Shown here: one piece after another, positions 17,952-27,511 of the stretch
Position numbering within the stretch: position 1 is the stretch's first letter
Layout: every line of letters starts with the position of its first letter
Position numbers and translations under genes: made by a program
Notes under the pieces: model-generated
Databases searched by the model: none
What the model was told of the DNA's origin: nothing
The model's input: only the letters and a program-made list of their open reading frames with translations
Source of the DNA: Gemmatimonadota bacterium
Lineage (GTDB): Bacteria > Gemmatimonadota > Gemmatimonadetes > Gemmatimonadales > GWC2-71-9
Direction: 5' to 3'
DNA length: 64,000 nucleotides
NCBI GenBank assembly: GCA_016704275.1
Contig: JADJAK010000005.1
Location: forward strand, 124,001-188,000

Positions 17952-19492
17952 ATGCCCGTCATCCCCGTGATCACGCCCGTGCAAGCGACGGCGTGGGATC
18001 AATTGGCCGAGTCGAGTGGCCGACCGCTTCGCACCCTCATGGAGTGCGCGGGGCGTGCCGTCGCGCAGTTGGTGCTTGAGCGCGTCGGCCCGCAGGCGGC
18101 GCAGGGAGTGCTCGTCGCCTGCGGGGCGGGGCACAACGGGGGCGACGGCTGGGTGGCTGCGCGGTTGCTGCATCGACTTGGACTCCCCGTGTGGGTGGTC
18201 GAGAGCGAGCCGGCGCGCGCGGTGCTCACGCAGGCGGTGCGGGCCGAGGCGCTTGCCGACGGCGTGCGCACGGTCGCGACCGACGGCCCATGGCCAACCG
18301 TCGGCGTGGTCATCGACGCCGTGCTGGGGAACCGGCGCACACGGCGCCCCGCGCGCCCCGATCGACCACCTGTTGCCGCATCGCCGACCTGCAGCATCCG
18401 ATCATCGCGGTCGATGGGCCATCGGGCCTCGACCTCGCGACCGGCGTCTCCTACGACGCCCTTCCCGCGCGCCTCACCGTGACCTTCGGCGCGCCCCGAC
18501 GCGGCCATCTGCTCGCGCGTGATGAGGTGGGTGACCTGGTCGTGGTCGAGATCGGGCTCCCGGCACCCGATCCGTCGTGGCCCACCCTCGTGCAGCGTGG
18601 GTGGGCGGCAAGCCGCCTTGCACAGCTTCCCTCGAGGAGTCACAAGGGCACGCGCGGCCGGGTGGTGATCGTCGGCGGGAGCGAGGGGATGACCGGCGCG
18701 GCGCGGCTCGCCGCTCGCGCCGCCTTCGGCGCGGGCGGCGGCCTGGTGCACGTGGTCGCGCCGATCGGGGCGGCGACCACGTTGCGGACCGCCGAACCCG
18801 ACCTGCAAGTGCTCGAGCATGCGTTCGAGGCGCCGCTCGATCATGCGCTGATCGCGCTGCTCCACAGCGCCGATGTCGTGGTGATCGGCCCCGGACTGGG
18901 ACGCGCCGCCGGAGCGTCGCGACTTCGTCCTGGCCGTGCTCGGCGAGAGCGCGCGCGCGGTGATCGATGCCGACGCGCTGGTCGCCTCCGTGATGCGCTG
19001 CCTGAACTCTCCGCGCTCGCGGCGCGGAAGCCGCTGGTGCTCACACCACATCTCGGCGAGTTCCGCGCCCTCTTTCCCGGCTGCAGTCATTCACTCGAGA
19101 CGGATCCGTGGGGTGCCGCCGAGTCGGCCGCCGCGGTGGTCCCGGGCATCGTGTTGCTGAAGGGCGTGCCGACGGTGATCGCCCAGCATGATCAACCGAC
19201 GCGCACCGTGGCGGCCGGCAATCCGGGCTCGCCACCGGCGGCAGCGGGGATGTGCTCTCGGGGATACTCGGCACCATGATGGCCCAACCTCGACCACCCG
19301 CTCGACGCCGCCGCGGTTGCGGCTGGGCGCTCGGTGACGCGGCCGATCATGCCGCCCGACGCACCACCGCGCGCGATGCGCCCGATGGATGTGATCGCCG
19401 CACTCCCCGATGTGTGGCGCTGGTGGGGCCGCGACGCATCGACGCCGCACGCACCCGTGCTGCTCGAGCTCCCGGCACCGAGGCGCGAATGA
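17952..19492 (+). pseudogene. nnr: Bifunctional NAD(P)H-hydrate epimerase/dehydratase, multiply frameshifted
   Basis: Nnr repairs damaged NAD(P)H: the N-terminal epimerase isomerises NAD(P)HX and the C-terminal ADP-dependent dehydratase restores NAD(P)H. Family blocks are spread over all three frames: VACGAGHNGGDGWVAARLL and VVIDAVLG first, then AVDGPSGLDLATG, HKGTRGRVVIVGGSEGMTGA and VVIGPGLGR. After these come RAVIDADALVA, KPLVLTPHLGEF, LLKGVPTVIA, ATGGSGDVLSGILG and MRPMDVIAALPDVW before the stop. At least six single-base shifts are needed, near 18330, 18375, 18905, 18990, 19231 and 19287. Every functional block survives, so sequence error is as likely as true decay. The stop overlaps the ATG of the next gene. 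Confidence 0.82.
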
Positions 19493-21075
19493 GGCGCCGG
19501 CTGATCGCAGTGCTTGCCGCGCTCGTCGCGGGATGTGGGCCCGCGATTGGTGGTGGGGCGGGGCTGCCATCGCCCGCGAGTCCGTTCCGACCAGAGGATC
19601 GAGTCGTGCTCGGCAACTTCGCCCGGGTAAACGCGATCGCCACCTCGTTTGATCGAGTCTTTGTCGCCTTCCCGACGGCCGTCAGGACTCTGGGCGCCCT
19701 CTGACGCAGCGGTGGGAGGTACCGCGGACGCCGCCACGCCCCGCGATGTTGCGCGACGTGCGCCTCGCCATCCTCGACCCTGCCGATCAGTCGCTCTGGC
19801 TCGGGACGGCGCAGGGGTGGATCCACTACACCCCGACGCTCGAGCGGTGGGACGAGGGCCCGCTTCCCGGGACACCGACCGCCATCGGCGTCGACCCGGC
19901 GGACGGTATCGGCGGCGCGTGGTTCAGGATCGACGGACGCTGGTATCGACAGGCCCGCATCGGTGGCGCGACGCAGCTTGCCACACCGTCCCGCTCGCTG
20001 CAGATCGCCCCGACGATCGACGACGCGCTGCGCGATGTGCCGCAACTCCGCACCATCGCGCCGCGACTCGTCACCGGACCCGGTTTGGAGCAGGGTCGGC
20101 TCACCGCGGCCGCACCGCTCTCTGATGGTGCCACCTGGCTGCTCGGCACCAGCAATCTCGTGTGCTCAAGCTCGACCGGATCGGCGCCTCGGCGCCGCCG
20201 CTCGCCCTCGGCCTGCGCGGCACGAGCGTCGGCGCGATCGCCTTGCTGCCTGACGGCATCTGGGTCGCCACCGACGCGGAGTTGCGCACCTCTGCCGAGC
20301 TGGCCTTCCTGCCGCTCGATCTCTCGACAGCACCAGCGTCGACGGCGCACCGCCGTTCGGGCTGCCGTTCGCGGCAGCGCGCCGGATCGTCGCCTCGACC
20401 GCGCGCTGTGGCTGGCGACCGATCAGGGCGTGGTGCGGCTCACGCTTCCCGACCGACGGACCACCCGCTGGAACGAGGTGAATGGCTTTGCCCGATCCGC
20501 GCACGCTGAGCCCGGTGCTGCATCAGGGGCGGATGGTGGCGGGCACGATGCGCGGCCTCGCGGAGGTGCAGGACGATGGCACGCCGAGCGGCTGGCGATG
20601 CGATTCATCGATCCGGCCTACGCCCGTGCTCTCGCGCGGCGACACGCTCTGGGTGGGGGCGCCGTTCGGGTTGCGGGCATGGATGCCGGGTGAGGTTGGA
20701 CTCGCCGAGCCCGAGGGGCTCGCCCGGCTTGGGTGGGGCGCGCGTACCGGTGCGAGGCATCGGCTACGTCGCGGGACACGTTGGTCGCGATGACCGAATC
20801 AACTGTTGTGGCGCGATCCGCTGAGCGGCGCCTGGACCGCGGGGCCACTGCTTTCCGGATTGGGTCGACTCACCGCCTTCGCTGTCACGTCGGATGGAAT
20901 CTGGGTTGGTGGTGACCGCGGGGCCGGCTTCGTGCGGCCGATGTCACCGCTGCTGCGCATCCTGTATGCACCGACCGACCTCCCCGGTGGCGTGACGGCG
21001 ATCGCCAGCGAGGGGAGTTACCTCTGGATCGGCACGACGGAAGGGCTGGTGCGCCTGCGGTTGCAAGGGCGATGA
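19489..21075 (+). pseudogene. Lipoprotein with beta-propeller repeats, multiply frameshifted
   Basis: It begins MRRRLIAVLAALVAGCGPA, a lipoprotein signal with the Cys at residue 16. Spread over the three frames are propeller-like repeats: SLWLGTAQGWIHYTPTLERW, GGAWFRIDGRWYRQARIGG, GIWVATDAELRTS, ALWLATDQGVVRLTLPD, TLWVGAPFGLRAWMPGEVGL, GIWVGGDRGAGFVRP and LWIGTTEGLVRLRLQGR at the end. The W(I/V/L)(G/A)T-type repeat resembles the two-component regulator propeller family. At least eight frame changes occur, for example near 19683, 19697, 20160, 20330, 20395, 20485, 20590 and 20630. It starts by overlapping nnr and ends by overlapping thiL, so it was one operon. The function is unknown; it could be a surface sensor or scaffold. 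Confidence 0.65.
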
Positions 21076-22030
21076 CGAGTATTTCGCTGGGTGGCGGACG
21101 TGAGTTCGATCGGATTCGTCAGATCGCTGCCGCACTGGGGCCGTCCGCCGGCGCGCTCGGCGACGACACGGCGGCCATCCCGACGCGGCCCGGCATCATG
21201 GTGGTCTCGACCGATGCCTCCGTCGAGGCGGTGCACTTCCGGCGCGAGTGGTTGACGCTCCCCGAAATCGGCTGGCGATCCACGGCAAGCGCGCTCTCCG
21301 ATCTCGCGGCCGCCGCCGCGACGCCAGGGGATCACCGTCGCGTTGGTGGTGCCGCCCGATCTCGACGATGCGGGGCTCGTCGCGGTGATGTCGGGTGTCG
21401 GCGAAGCGGCGCAGTCGGCGGGGTGTCGGGTACTTGGTGGGGATCTGTCGTCCGGGCCGTCGCTCGCCCTCACCGTCACGGTCTTTGGCCATGCGCGTCC
21501 CGCGCCGATGTCGCGTCGCGGGGCGCAGCCGGGCGATGGGGTGTACGTGACCGGGGCGCTTGGCGCGGCACGTGCGGCCCTCCTCGATTGGTTCGATGGC
21601 GAAACGCCGAGCCCGGCGGCGCGGATGGCATTCGCCCGCCCGCAGCCGCGCATTATGGCGGGGCAGTGGCTGGCGGCGCAGGGTGCCACGGCGATGATGG
21701 ACATCAGTGACGGGCTCGGTGGCGACGCGGCGCACCCGGCGGCGGCCTCCGCCGTCGCCTTGCGCCTCACCCTTGAGCGTTGCCCGATCCATCCTTCGGT
21801 CCATCGGGTGGCCACGCCGCGGCGAGCCGTTTGCCACGTTTGCCGCGGTCGGTGGCGAGGATTACGAGCTGCTGGTGACCATGCCGCCCGGGTTTGCGGC
21901 TGACCGGGAGTGCGAGCCCGCCGCCGGGGTGGTCCTGACGCGGATTGGCGACGTCGTGGCCGGTGCCGGGGTCGAGACGACGCTTCGGGGCGTCCCGGTG
22001 GCGCTGACCGGCTTTCAACACCGCCTCTGA
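21072..22030 (+). pseudogene. thiL: Thiamine-monophosphate kinase ThiL, frameshifted
   Basis: ThiL phosphorylates thiamine phosphate to the active cofactor. Family blocks occur in order but in different frames: ALGDDTAAI and STDASVEAVHF near the start, ALSDLAAAAA, then LGGDLSSGPSLALTVTVFG, GDGVYVTGALGAARAAL, MMDISDGLGGDAA and finally AAVGGEDYELLVTMP. Two shifts are needed, near 21330 and 21825. The ATG overlaps the stop of the propeller gene. All nucleotide- and magnesium-binding motifs are preserved, so a sequencing error or very recent loss is more likely than an old pseudogene. Confidence 0.85.
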
Positions 22031-22111
22031 GCGTCACCGCCGTTGATTCCACTGGCGGCCCCGTCCATCCTTCCATGCTGGTTTCCCCCTTTACCCAGTC
22101 CGAGATTCCCG

Positions 22112-23392
22112 ATGAGCACCATCATCGAAGTGACCGCCCGCGAAATCCTCGATTCCCGTGGCAACCCGACCGTCGAGGCCGAAGTCATCACCGCCTCTGG
22201 TTCCCGCGGCCGCGCCGCGGTGCCGAGTGGTGCCTCGACCGGTGAGAAGGAGGCGGTCGAGCTGCGCGATGGCGACCCGGCGCGCTACGGCGGCAAGGGA
22301 GTGCGCGGGGCAGTGCGCAACGTGATCGAGATCATCGGGCCGCGGCTTGAGGGAATCTCCGTCTTCGAACAGATCGCGATCGACGCGGAGATGACCGACA
22401 TCGACGGCACGCCCAACAAGGCGAAGCTCGGCGCGAACGCGATCCTCGCCGTCTCGATGGCAACGGCGCGTGCGGCGGCGATGGAGTCGGACTTGCCGCT
22501 CTATCGCTACCTCGGCGGGCCGATGGCGCGCGTGATGCCGGTGCCGATGATGAACATCATCAATGGCGGCGCGCACGCGAGCAACAACGTCGACGCGCAG
22601 GAGTTCATGATCGTGCCGGTCGGCGCGGAGGAGTTCAGCGAGGGCTTCCGGATGGGCGTCGAGGTCTTCCACGCGCTCAAGAAGGTGCTGAGCGGCAAGA
22701 AGCTCTCGACGGCCGTCGGCGACGAGGGCGGCTTTGCGCCGGACCTGCCGAGCAACGAGGCGGCGCTGGATGCGGTGGTGGAGGCGATCGAGAAGGCCGG
22801 CTACCGTCCCGGGGCCGACATTGCGATCGCGCTCGACGTTGCGGCGTCGGAGCTCTACCAGGACGGTGGCTACGTCTTCAAGAAGGGCGATGGCTCCCGT
22901 CGCTCGGCCGCGGAGATGGTCGAGCTCTATCAGGGGTGGTGCAAGAAGTACCCGATCGTCTCGATCGAGGACGGACTTGCCGAAGGCGATTGGGCCGGCT
23001 GGAAGCTGATGACCGAGGCGCTCGGCGACCGCTGTCAGATTGTTGGGGACGACCTGTTCTGCACCAACGTGGAATTGCTGGGCCGCGGGATCGAAGAGGG
23101 CGCTGCCAATGCGATCCTGATCAAGGTCAACCAGATCGGCACGCTCACGGAGACGCTGCAGGCGATCGAGATGGCGAAGTCGAGTGCCTTCGGTGCCATC
23201 ATCTCGCACCGTTCGGGTGAGACCGAGGACACCTTCATCGCTGACCTGGCGGTCGCCACAGGCGTGGGGCAGATCAAGACCGGCAGCGCGTCGCGCACCG
23301 ACCGGATGGCCAAGTACAACCAGCTGCTCCGGATCGCCGAGGAGCTGGGGCCGGTCGCGCACTACCCCGGTGCGGAGCTTTATCCGCAGTGA
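22112..23392 (+). CDS. eno: Enolase (phosphopyruvate hydratase)
   Basis: Enolase (426 residues) converts 2-phosphoglycerate to phosphoenolpyruvate. Clear blocks are REILDSRGNPTVEAEV at the start, VPSGASTGEKEAVELRDGD, GDEGGFAPDL (acid-base Glu), SIEDGLAEGDWAGW and GDDLFCTN (magnesium ligands), and ISHRSGETEDTFIADLAV with KTGSASRTDR near the end. I set the start at ATG 22112 because MSTIIEVTAREILDSRG is the family start; an in-frame GTG/ATP-poor extension to 22043 is not conserved. The gene is intact although its neighbours on both sides are frame-broken. Its stop overlaps the GTG of the FtsB-like gene, a common bacterial arrangement. Confidence 0.97.
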   Translation: MSTIIEVTAREILDSRGNPTVEAEVITASGSRGRAAVPSGASTGEKEAVELRDGDPARYGGKGVRGAVRNVIEIIGPRLEGISVFEQIAIDAEMTDIDGTPNKAKLGANAILAVSMATARAAAMESDLPLYRYLGGPMARVMPVPMMNIINGGAHASNNVDAQEFMIVPVGAEEFSEGFRMGVEVFHALKKVLSGKKLSTAVGDEGGFAPDLPSNEAALDAVVEAIEKAGYRPGADIAIALDVAASELYQDGGYVFKKGDGSRRSAAEMVELYQGWCKKYPIVSIEDGLAEGDWAGWKLMTEALGDRCQIVGDDLFCTNVELLGRGIEEGAANAILIKVNQIGTLTETLQAIEMAKSSAFGAIISHRSGETEDTFIADLAVATGVGQIKTGSASRTDRMAKYNQLLRIAEELGPVAHYPGAELYPQ

Positions 23393-23675
23393 CGGTGGGT
23401 CGTTGGCTTGCCCTCGGCGTGCTGCTCCTCGCGATCATCTTCGGCTTCCGCGGGGGGATGTTCACCGCGGGGGATGCCCGGGCGCTCGGGCGCGAGGAGG
23501 AGGCGCTCCAGCCGAGCTGAAGTCGCTGCAGCGGCAGGTCGATTCGCTCCGGAGCTTCCATGATTCGCTGGAGACGTCGCCCGCCGTGCAGGAGCGGGTG
23601 GCGCGCGAGGAGTGGGGGGTGATCCGGCCCGGGGAGATGTCGATCCGGCTGGAGCGAGGGGATTCGGGCCGCTGA
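23389..23675 (+). pseudogene. FtsB/DivIC-like septum formation initiator, frameshifted
   Basis: The GTG start overlaps the eno stop. The first frame gives a single membrane helix (WLALGVLLLAIIFGFRGG) and runs into a stop after EEEALQPS. Shifting one base near 23510 restores AELKSLQRQVDSLRSFHDSL and ERVAREEWGVIRPGEMSIRL, then the end at 23675. The combined product of about 95 residues has the short TM segment plus coiled coil and the AR-E-GV-PGE tail typical of FtsB/DivIC. These proteins join FtsQ and FtsL in the divisome. The eno-ftsB order is classical. One missing G in CCAGCCGAGC would explain the break, so sequence error is likely. Confidence 0.75.
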
Positions 23676-23693
23676 CCCCCGAGTACCAAACGA

Positions 23694-23727
23694 AGCGACC
23701 CGCCGCCCAATGGGGCGGCGGGTCGCT
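23694..23727. terminator. Strong bidirectional hairpin between ftsB-like gene and tRNA-Met
   Basis: A perfect 15-base-pair stem (AGCGACCCGCCGCCC, 23694-23708, with its complement at 23713-23727) closes an AATG loop. It lies 18 bases after the ftsB-like stop and 11 bases past the 3' end of the convergent tRNA gene. It can end transcription from both sides. There is no long T run on either strand. Confidence 0.8.
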
Positions 23728-23738
23728 CTGTCGTGGAG

Positions 23739-23812
23739 TAGCAGGGGCGGGACTCGAACCCGCGACCCCGGCATTATGAGTGCCGTGCTCTAACCAGCTG
23801 AGCTACCCTGCC
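23739..23812 (-). tRNA. tRNA-Met (anticodon CAT), elongator type
   Basis: The minus strand folds into a standard 74-nt cloverleaf. The acceptor stem is GGCAGGG/CCCTGCT with a terminal G-U, the D arm is GCTC/GAGC, the anticodon stem CGGCA/TGCCG holds the loop CTCATAA with anticodon CAT, and the T arm is GCGGG TTCGAGT CCCGC. The discriminator is A73 and CCA is not encoded. It lacks the initiator hallmarks (the C1-A72 mismatch and the run of three G-C pairs in the anticodon stem), so it is elongator Met. A tRNA-Ile2 read after lysidine modification by TilS is a weaker alternative. Confidence 0.93.
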
Positions 23813-23969
23813 ATGCCGACCTCGTGTCCTTGGTCGGGACACCAAAGTAGCAACCCGCCCCCCCGAAGGGAACTTCCCTCGGCCCGACGGCCCCCGCTCC
23901 CGGCTGGCGCTCGAATTGCCCTTCCTCTCCGTGACAGGATCGCGGTTTCGCCTGAAACGGAGGGTTGTC

Positions 23970-25085
23970 ATGCTGAACACCTGCGCTGCACCGCCTGAAT
24001 CGCTCCTCCCCGACCTCCTCGAGGACGCAAAGCCGCAGCCTTCCGATCTCGGCATGATGCAATCGGTGCTCAACGCGATCCCCTCCGCTGTCATCATTCT
24101 GGACAGCGACCGGCAAATTTTCTTCGCCAATCGAGCCGCCACCCGCCTGGCGGGAAAACTCGGGCACACCGACGTCCAGGGGATGCGGGTGGGCGAGATG
24201 GTTGCCTGCCGGAACTTGGAAAGCGATGGCTCGGGTTGTGGGACCGCCAGGGGGTGCCGGACCTGTGGGGAGCTCCAGGCCTCCGCCACGGCGCTCCGAG
24301 GTCAGGAAGTGACCACCGAACAGCTGATCACCACGAAGTCAGGCGATTGCTACGAACTTCAGCTGACCGCCTCCCCGTTCGTCTGGCAGGGCGACGAGTA
24401 CGCGCTCCTCGTGCTGACCGATATCAGCGCCGAGAAGCGGCGGGAGATGCTCGAACGGGTCTTGTTCCATGATGTCCTGAGCATGGCCACCGGGGTCTCC
24501 GGGCTCCTGGCGGAGGCCGCACGGGAACCCTCCCTCTACCCCGTGATCAAGGACGACCTCGCGATCTCGTCGCAGGCGTTGGTCACGGAGATCAAGGGCC
24601 AGCAACAGCTGATCGACGCCGAGCTCGGCAAGCTCGTCGTCCTGCCGGAGCCCGTTGTGGCGGACCACCTGCTGCGCGAGGTACGCGAGGCGTTTCAGTT
24701 CCATCCTGACGCCATGGGGAAGGAGATCGCGCTCGAGGCCGACCTCCCCTCGTTCATGCTGCGCTCCGATCCCTCCCTCCTGAAGCACATTCTCGGCAAC
24801 CTGTTGAGGAACGCCCTGGAGGCGACCCTTCCCGGGACGACTGTCCGACTCGGCGCCGCGCGTGCGGGAACAGGCTGCGAGTTCTGGTGCTGGAACGAAG
24901 GCGTCATTCCGGCCGAGATCCAGCGGCAGATCTTCCAGCGGAGCTTCAGCACGAAGGGAAGCGGCCGCGGGACCGGGACCTACAGCCTGCGGCTGTTCGT
25001 GGAGGTCTACCTCGGTGGCCGGGTCGACTTCACGTCGAGCAAGGCGGCGGGGACGCGGTTCTTCCTCTGGTTGCCGATGGGGTAA
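23970..25085 (+). CDS. PAS-domain sensor histidine kinase with cysteine cluster
   Basis: This is a 371-residue cytoplasmic kinase with no membrane segment. A PAS domain spans about residues 28-152 (SVLNAIPSAVIILDSDRQ to LLVLTDIS). It carries Cys80, Cys90, Cys96 and Cys99, spaced as in GCGTARGCRTCG, which may bind a metal, FeS cluster or act as a redox switch. The phosphoacceptor is His167 in VLFHDVLSMATG, an unusual H box. The ATPase domain has the N box LLKHILGNLLRNALEA, but the glycine box reads GRGTGTYSLRLF instead of the usual GTGLGL. I recall similar PAS kinases with FFHDxLN and a GCG...CxxCG patch in delta-proteobacteria. The start has GGAGG six bases upstream. No response regulator gene is adjacent, so its partner is unknown. 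Confidence 0.82.
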   Translation: MLNTCAAPPESLLPDLLEDAKPQPSDLGMMQSVLNAIPSAVIILDSDRQIFFANRAATRLAGKLGHTDVQGMRVGEMVACRNLESDGSGCGTARGCRTCGELQASATALRGQEVTTEQLITTKSGDCYELQLTASPFVWQGDEYALLVLTDISAEKRREMLERVLFHDVLSMATGVSGLLAEAAREPSLYPVIKDDLAISSQALVTEIKGQQQLIDAELGKLVVLPEPVVADHLLREVREAFQFHPDAMGKEIALEADLPSFMLRSDPSLLKHILGNLLRNALEATLPGTTVRLGAARAGTGCEFWCWNEGVIPAEIQRQIFQRSFSTKGSGRGTGTYSLRLFVEVYLGGRVDFTSSKAAGTRFFLWLPMG

Positions 25086-25190
25086 GCGTCGGGTCCCATG
25101 CCGCCCTTCGCGTGAGCGTCATCGGCGCCCGAGCAATCCAGTTCCCGTCCTCCGGCGTACTTCGGGCAACCCAGCCGAGGACGCCCCCCA

Positions 25191-27437
25191 ATGCGGCACA
25201 GCCTGCCACTCCTGTTGTTGTGCTCGACCCTCGCCGCGCCTGGAGTACTGGGCGCGCAGGGCGCGCTCGTTGTGTCCGGAACGGTCCGGTCGGCGGCCAA
25301 TGCCACCCTCCTCGCGGGCGCGACGATCACCCTGCGGCAGGCGGGGCGGCGGGTGCTCGTTTCGCGTGAGGGGAGCTTTCGCGTCACCACCACCCTGGGC
25401 GAGTGGCTTGTCGCGGCGCAGATAGGCTTCGCGCCGGACTCGGTTCGTGTCGCATCCGCCACCGTGGTACTGCATCTCCGTCCGGCACCCATCCAGCTCT
25501 CGCCGATCACGACGGTGACGTCGCCGCTGGTGGCCGAGCGTGGCGCGCAGGAGGTGCGCGACCTCGATCGTGCGTTGCGGCCGCATGACTCCTCGCAGGA
25601 GCTGCTGCGGTTGGTGCCCGGGCTCGTGATTGCGCAGCACGGCGGGGGCGGCAAGGCCGAGCAGATCTTCCTGCGTGGCTTCGATGCCGATCATGGCACC
25701 GACGTCGCCATCTCCGTTGATGGGACACCGGTCAACATGGTCAGCCATGCGCATGGGCAGGGGTATGCCGACCTGCATTTCCTCCTGCCGGAAGTGGTCG
25801 GCGGGCTGCAGGTGCGGAAGGGGCCGTTCGATGTGCGCGATGGCAACCTCGCGACGGCCGGTGCGGTCGCGTTCACGACGGTGGATCGTTTGGCGAGCGC
25901 CAGCACCGAGGTGCGTGCCGGTGCCTTCAATGCCACGAGCGCACGGCTGCTGGTGCCGTTCGGCGGCGGAGCGGGTGCGTTCGGTGGTTACGCAGCGGGT
26001 GCCGTGGCACGTACCGACGGCCCATTCCTCGCCCCGCAGCGGTACCGACGGGCCAACGGCTTTGCCAAGGTTACCGCACCCATCACGGCGGCGGCCGAGT
26101 TCGTGGCGACGCTTTCCGCCTTCGACGCGACGTGGGATGCCTCGGGCCAGATCCCGCGACGCGCGGTGACGTCGGGCACCATCTCACGCTTCGGTTCGAT
26201 CGACCCCAGCGAAGGGGGCAACACGCGTCGGGGCGACGTGTCGCTCGCGCTCCGCTCGCGTGGTGCGGATGCGCCGTGGCAACTGCGGGCCTACGCGGTG
26301 CGGTCGGACTTCGCGCTCTACTCGAACTTCACCTACTTCCTGGCCGACTCGGTGAACGGCGATGGCATCGCCCAGCACGAGTCGCGCACCATCGGTGGCC
26401 TGCAGGCCGATATGGCCCGGCCGACGATGCTCCTCGGGCGTGAGGGGCAGTTCGCGCTGCTGATGGGAGTGCGGGTGGACGGCGTCGACGTCGCGCTGCG
26501 CAATCAGACGCGGCGCGTGTTGCGCGATGACCGGTTGGTATCAACCATTGCGGAATCGAACTACTTCACGGCGCTGTCGCAGTCGGCGGCGCTAAGTAGC
26601 CGCGTGCATGCCACGCTTGGCGTGCGCGGCGACGTCTTCCGGCAGTCGGTCGTTGATCGGACCACCGGGCTGGCGGGGGGCGTCGCAGGGACCCGGACCA
26701 CCGGCGTGGTATCGCCACGATTCTCCCTCGACGCCGTCGCGGGGCGGGGCGTCCGGATCACTGCGCAGATGGGCGCGGGCTTCCACAGCAACGATGCCCG
26801 TGACGTGGTGCAGGCCCCGCGTGCCGTCGCGGTGTTGCCCCGTGCGCTGGGCATGGAGCTCGGCGCGCGGCGGACGTGGGCGGGCGGCTCGGTGGCGGCG
26901 GCGCTCTGGCAAACCACGCTCGAGAGTGAACTGGTCTTCGTGGGCGACGAAGGAGTCACCGAGGCGAGTGGACGGACGCGCCGGATTGGCGCCGACCTGG
27001 AGGGTCGCGTGCGCCTCGCGCCGGGACTGTGGGCCGACGCCGATCTGAACCTGGCGCGGGGGCGCTTCCGTGATGAGCCGGCAGGTGCCGATCGCATCCC
27101 ACTTGCTCCGACGCTGACCGCGACGGCCGGGCTCTCCCTCCGGGACCGCGGCCCCCTCACCGCCGGCATTCGCGTGCGGCACATCGGCGCCCGCGCCGCC
27201 GATGAACGCGGTGAGGTGATCGCCGAGGGGCAGACGATCACCGAGCTCTCGGCCGAACTCGCGCTGGGGCGCTGGGTCCTGATCGGCGGCGTCGAGAACC
27301 TCTTCAACGTGGAGTGGAACGAGGCGCAGTTCGCGACCACCTCCCGGCTCCGTGGCGAAGCCGGGCCAGTCACGGAGCTGCACTTCACCCCCGGGAGCGG
27401 TCGGGCGCTGCGGGTGGGGGTGCGGGTGGCGCGGTAG
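25191..27437 (+). CDS. TonB-dependent receptor
   Basis: This is a 748-residue outer-membrane receptor. A signal peptide (LPLLLLCSTLAAPGVLGAQG) is followed by a carboxypeptidase-regulatory-like beta sandwich (about 28-110). The plug domain has QEVRDLDRALR, SQELLRLVPGLVIAQH, the LRGFDADHGTDVAISVDGTP block and VNMVSHAHGQGYADLHFLLP. The C-terminal barrel ends in GSGRALRVGVRVAR without the final aromatic residue usual for barrels. The VSHAHGQGYADLHF plug is shared by a defined subgroup of TonB receptors; the ligand is unknown to me, though histidine-rich plug segments often go with metal transport. The gene stands alone with no transporter beside it. A possible TACTTC -10 element lies at about 25157. 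Confidence 0.87.
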   Translation: MRHSLPLLLLCSTLAAPGVLGAQGALVVSGTVRSAANATLLAGATITLRQAGRRVLVSREGSFRVTTTLGEWLVAAQIGFAPDSVRVASATVVLHLRPAPIQLSPITTVTSPLVAERGAQEVRDLDRALRPHDSSQELLRLVPGLVIAQHGGGGKAEQIFLRGFDADHGTDVAISVDGTPVNMVSHAHGQGYADLHFLLPEVVGGLQVRKGPFDVRDGNLATAGAVAFTTVDRLASASTEVRAGAFNATSARLLVPFGGGAGAFGGYAAGAVARTDGPFLAPQRYRRANGFAKVTAPITAAAEFVATLSAFDATWDASGQIPRRAVTSGTISRFGSIDPSEGGNTRRGDVSLALRSRGADAPWQLRAYAVRSDFALYSNFTYFLADSVNGDGIAQHESRTIGGLQADMARPTMLLGREGQFALLMGVRVDGVDVALRNQTRRVLRDDRLVSTIAESNYFTALSQSAALSSRVHATLGVRGDVFRQSVVDRTTGLAGGVAGTRTTGVVSPRFSLDAVAGRGVRITAQMGAGFHSNDARDVVQAPRAVAVLPRALGMELGARRTWAGGSVAAALWQTTLESELVFVGDEGVTEASGRTRRIGADLEGRVRLAPGLWADADLNLARGRFRDEPAGADRIPLAPTLTATAGLSLRDRGPLTAGIRVRHIGARAADERGEVIAEGQTITELSAELALGRWVLIGGVENLFNVEWNEAQFATTSRLRGEAGPVTELHFTPGSGRALRVGVRVAR

Positions 27438-27471
27438 CAGCGGGTGGCGGCGCCAGCTTGCGCTGGGCGAG

Positions 27472-27505
27472 GTCAGGAGAGATCCTCCGGGGGCCACCTC
27501 CTGAC
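27472..27505 (+). other. Short stem-loop in the leader of the first propeller gene
   Basis: GTCAGGAG (27472-27479) and CTCCTGAC (27498-27505) form an 8-base stem around an 18-base loop, ending six bases before the ATG at 27512. It could influence ribosome access. Only the symmetry is seen; any function is inferred. Confidence 0.35.
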
Positions 27506-27511
27506 ATCGAG

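Noticed and set aside
17952..22030. Programmed ribosomal frameshifting as the cause of the broken frames
   Set aside because: There are too many shifts, in both directions, without slippery heptamers or downstream pseudoknots.
22091..23362. 423-codon minus-strand frame opposite enolase
   Set aside because: Enolase motifs are complete on the plus strand; the antisense product is His/Arg-rich and unlike any family.
23739..23812. Initiator tRNA-Met
   Set aside because: Position 1-72 is G-U rather than the C-A mismatch of bacterial initiators, and the anticodon stem lacks the three G-C pair run.
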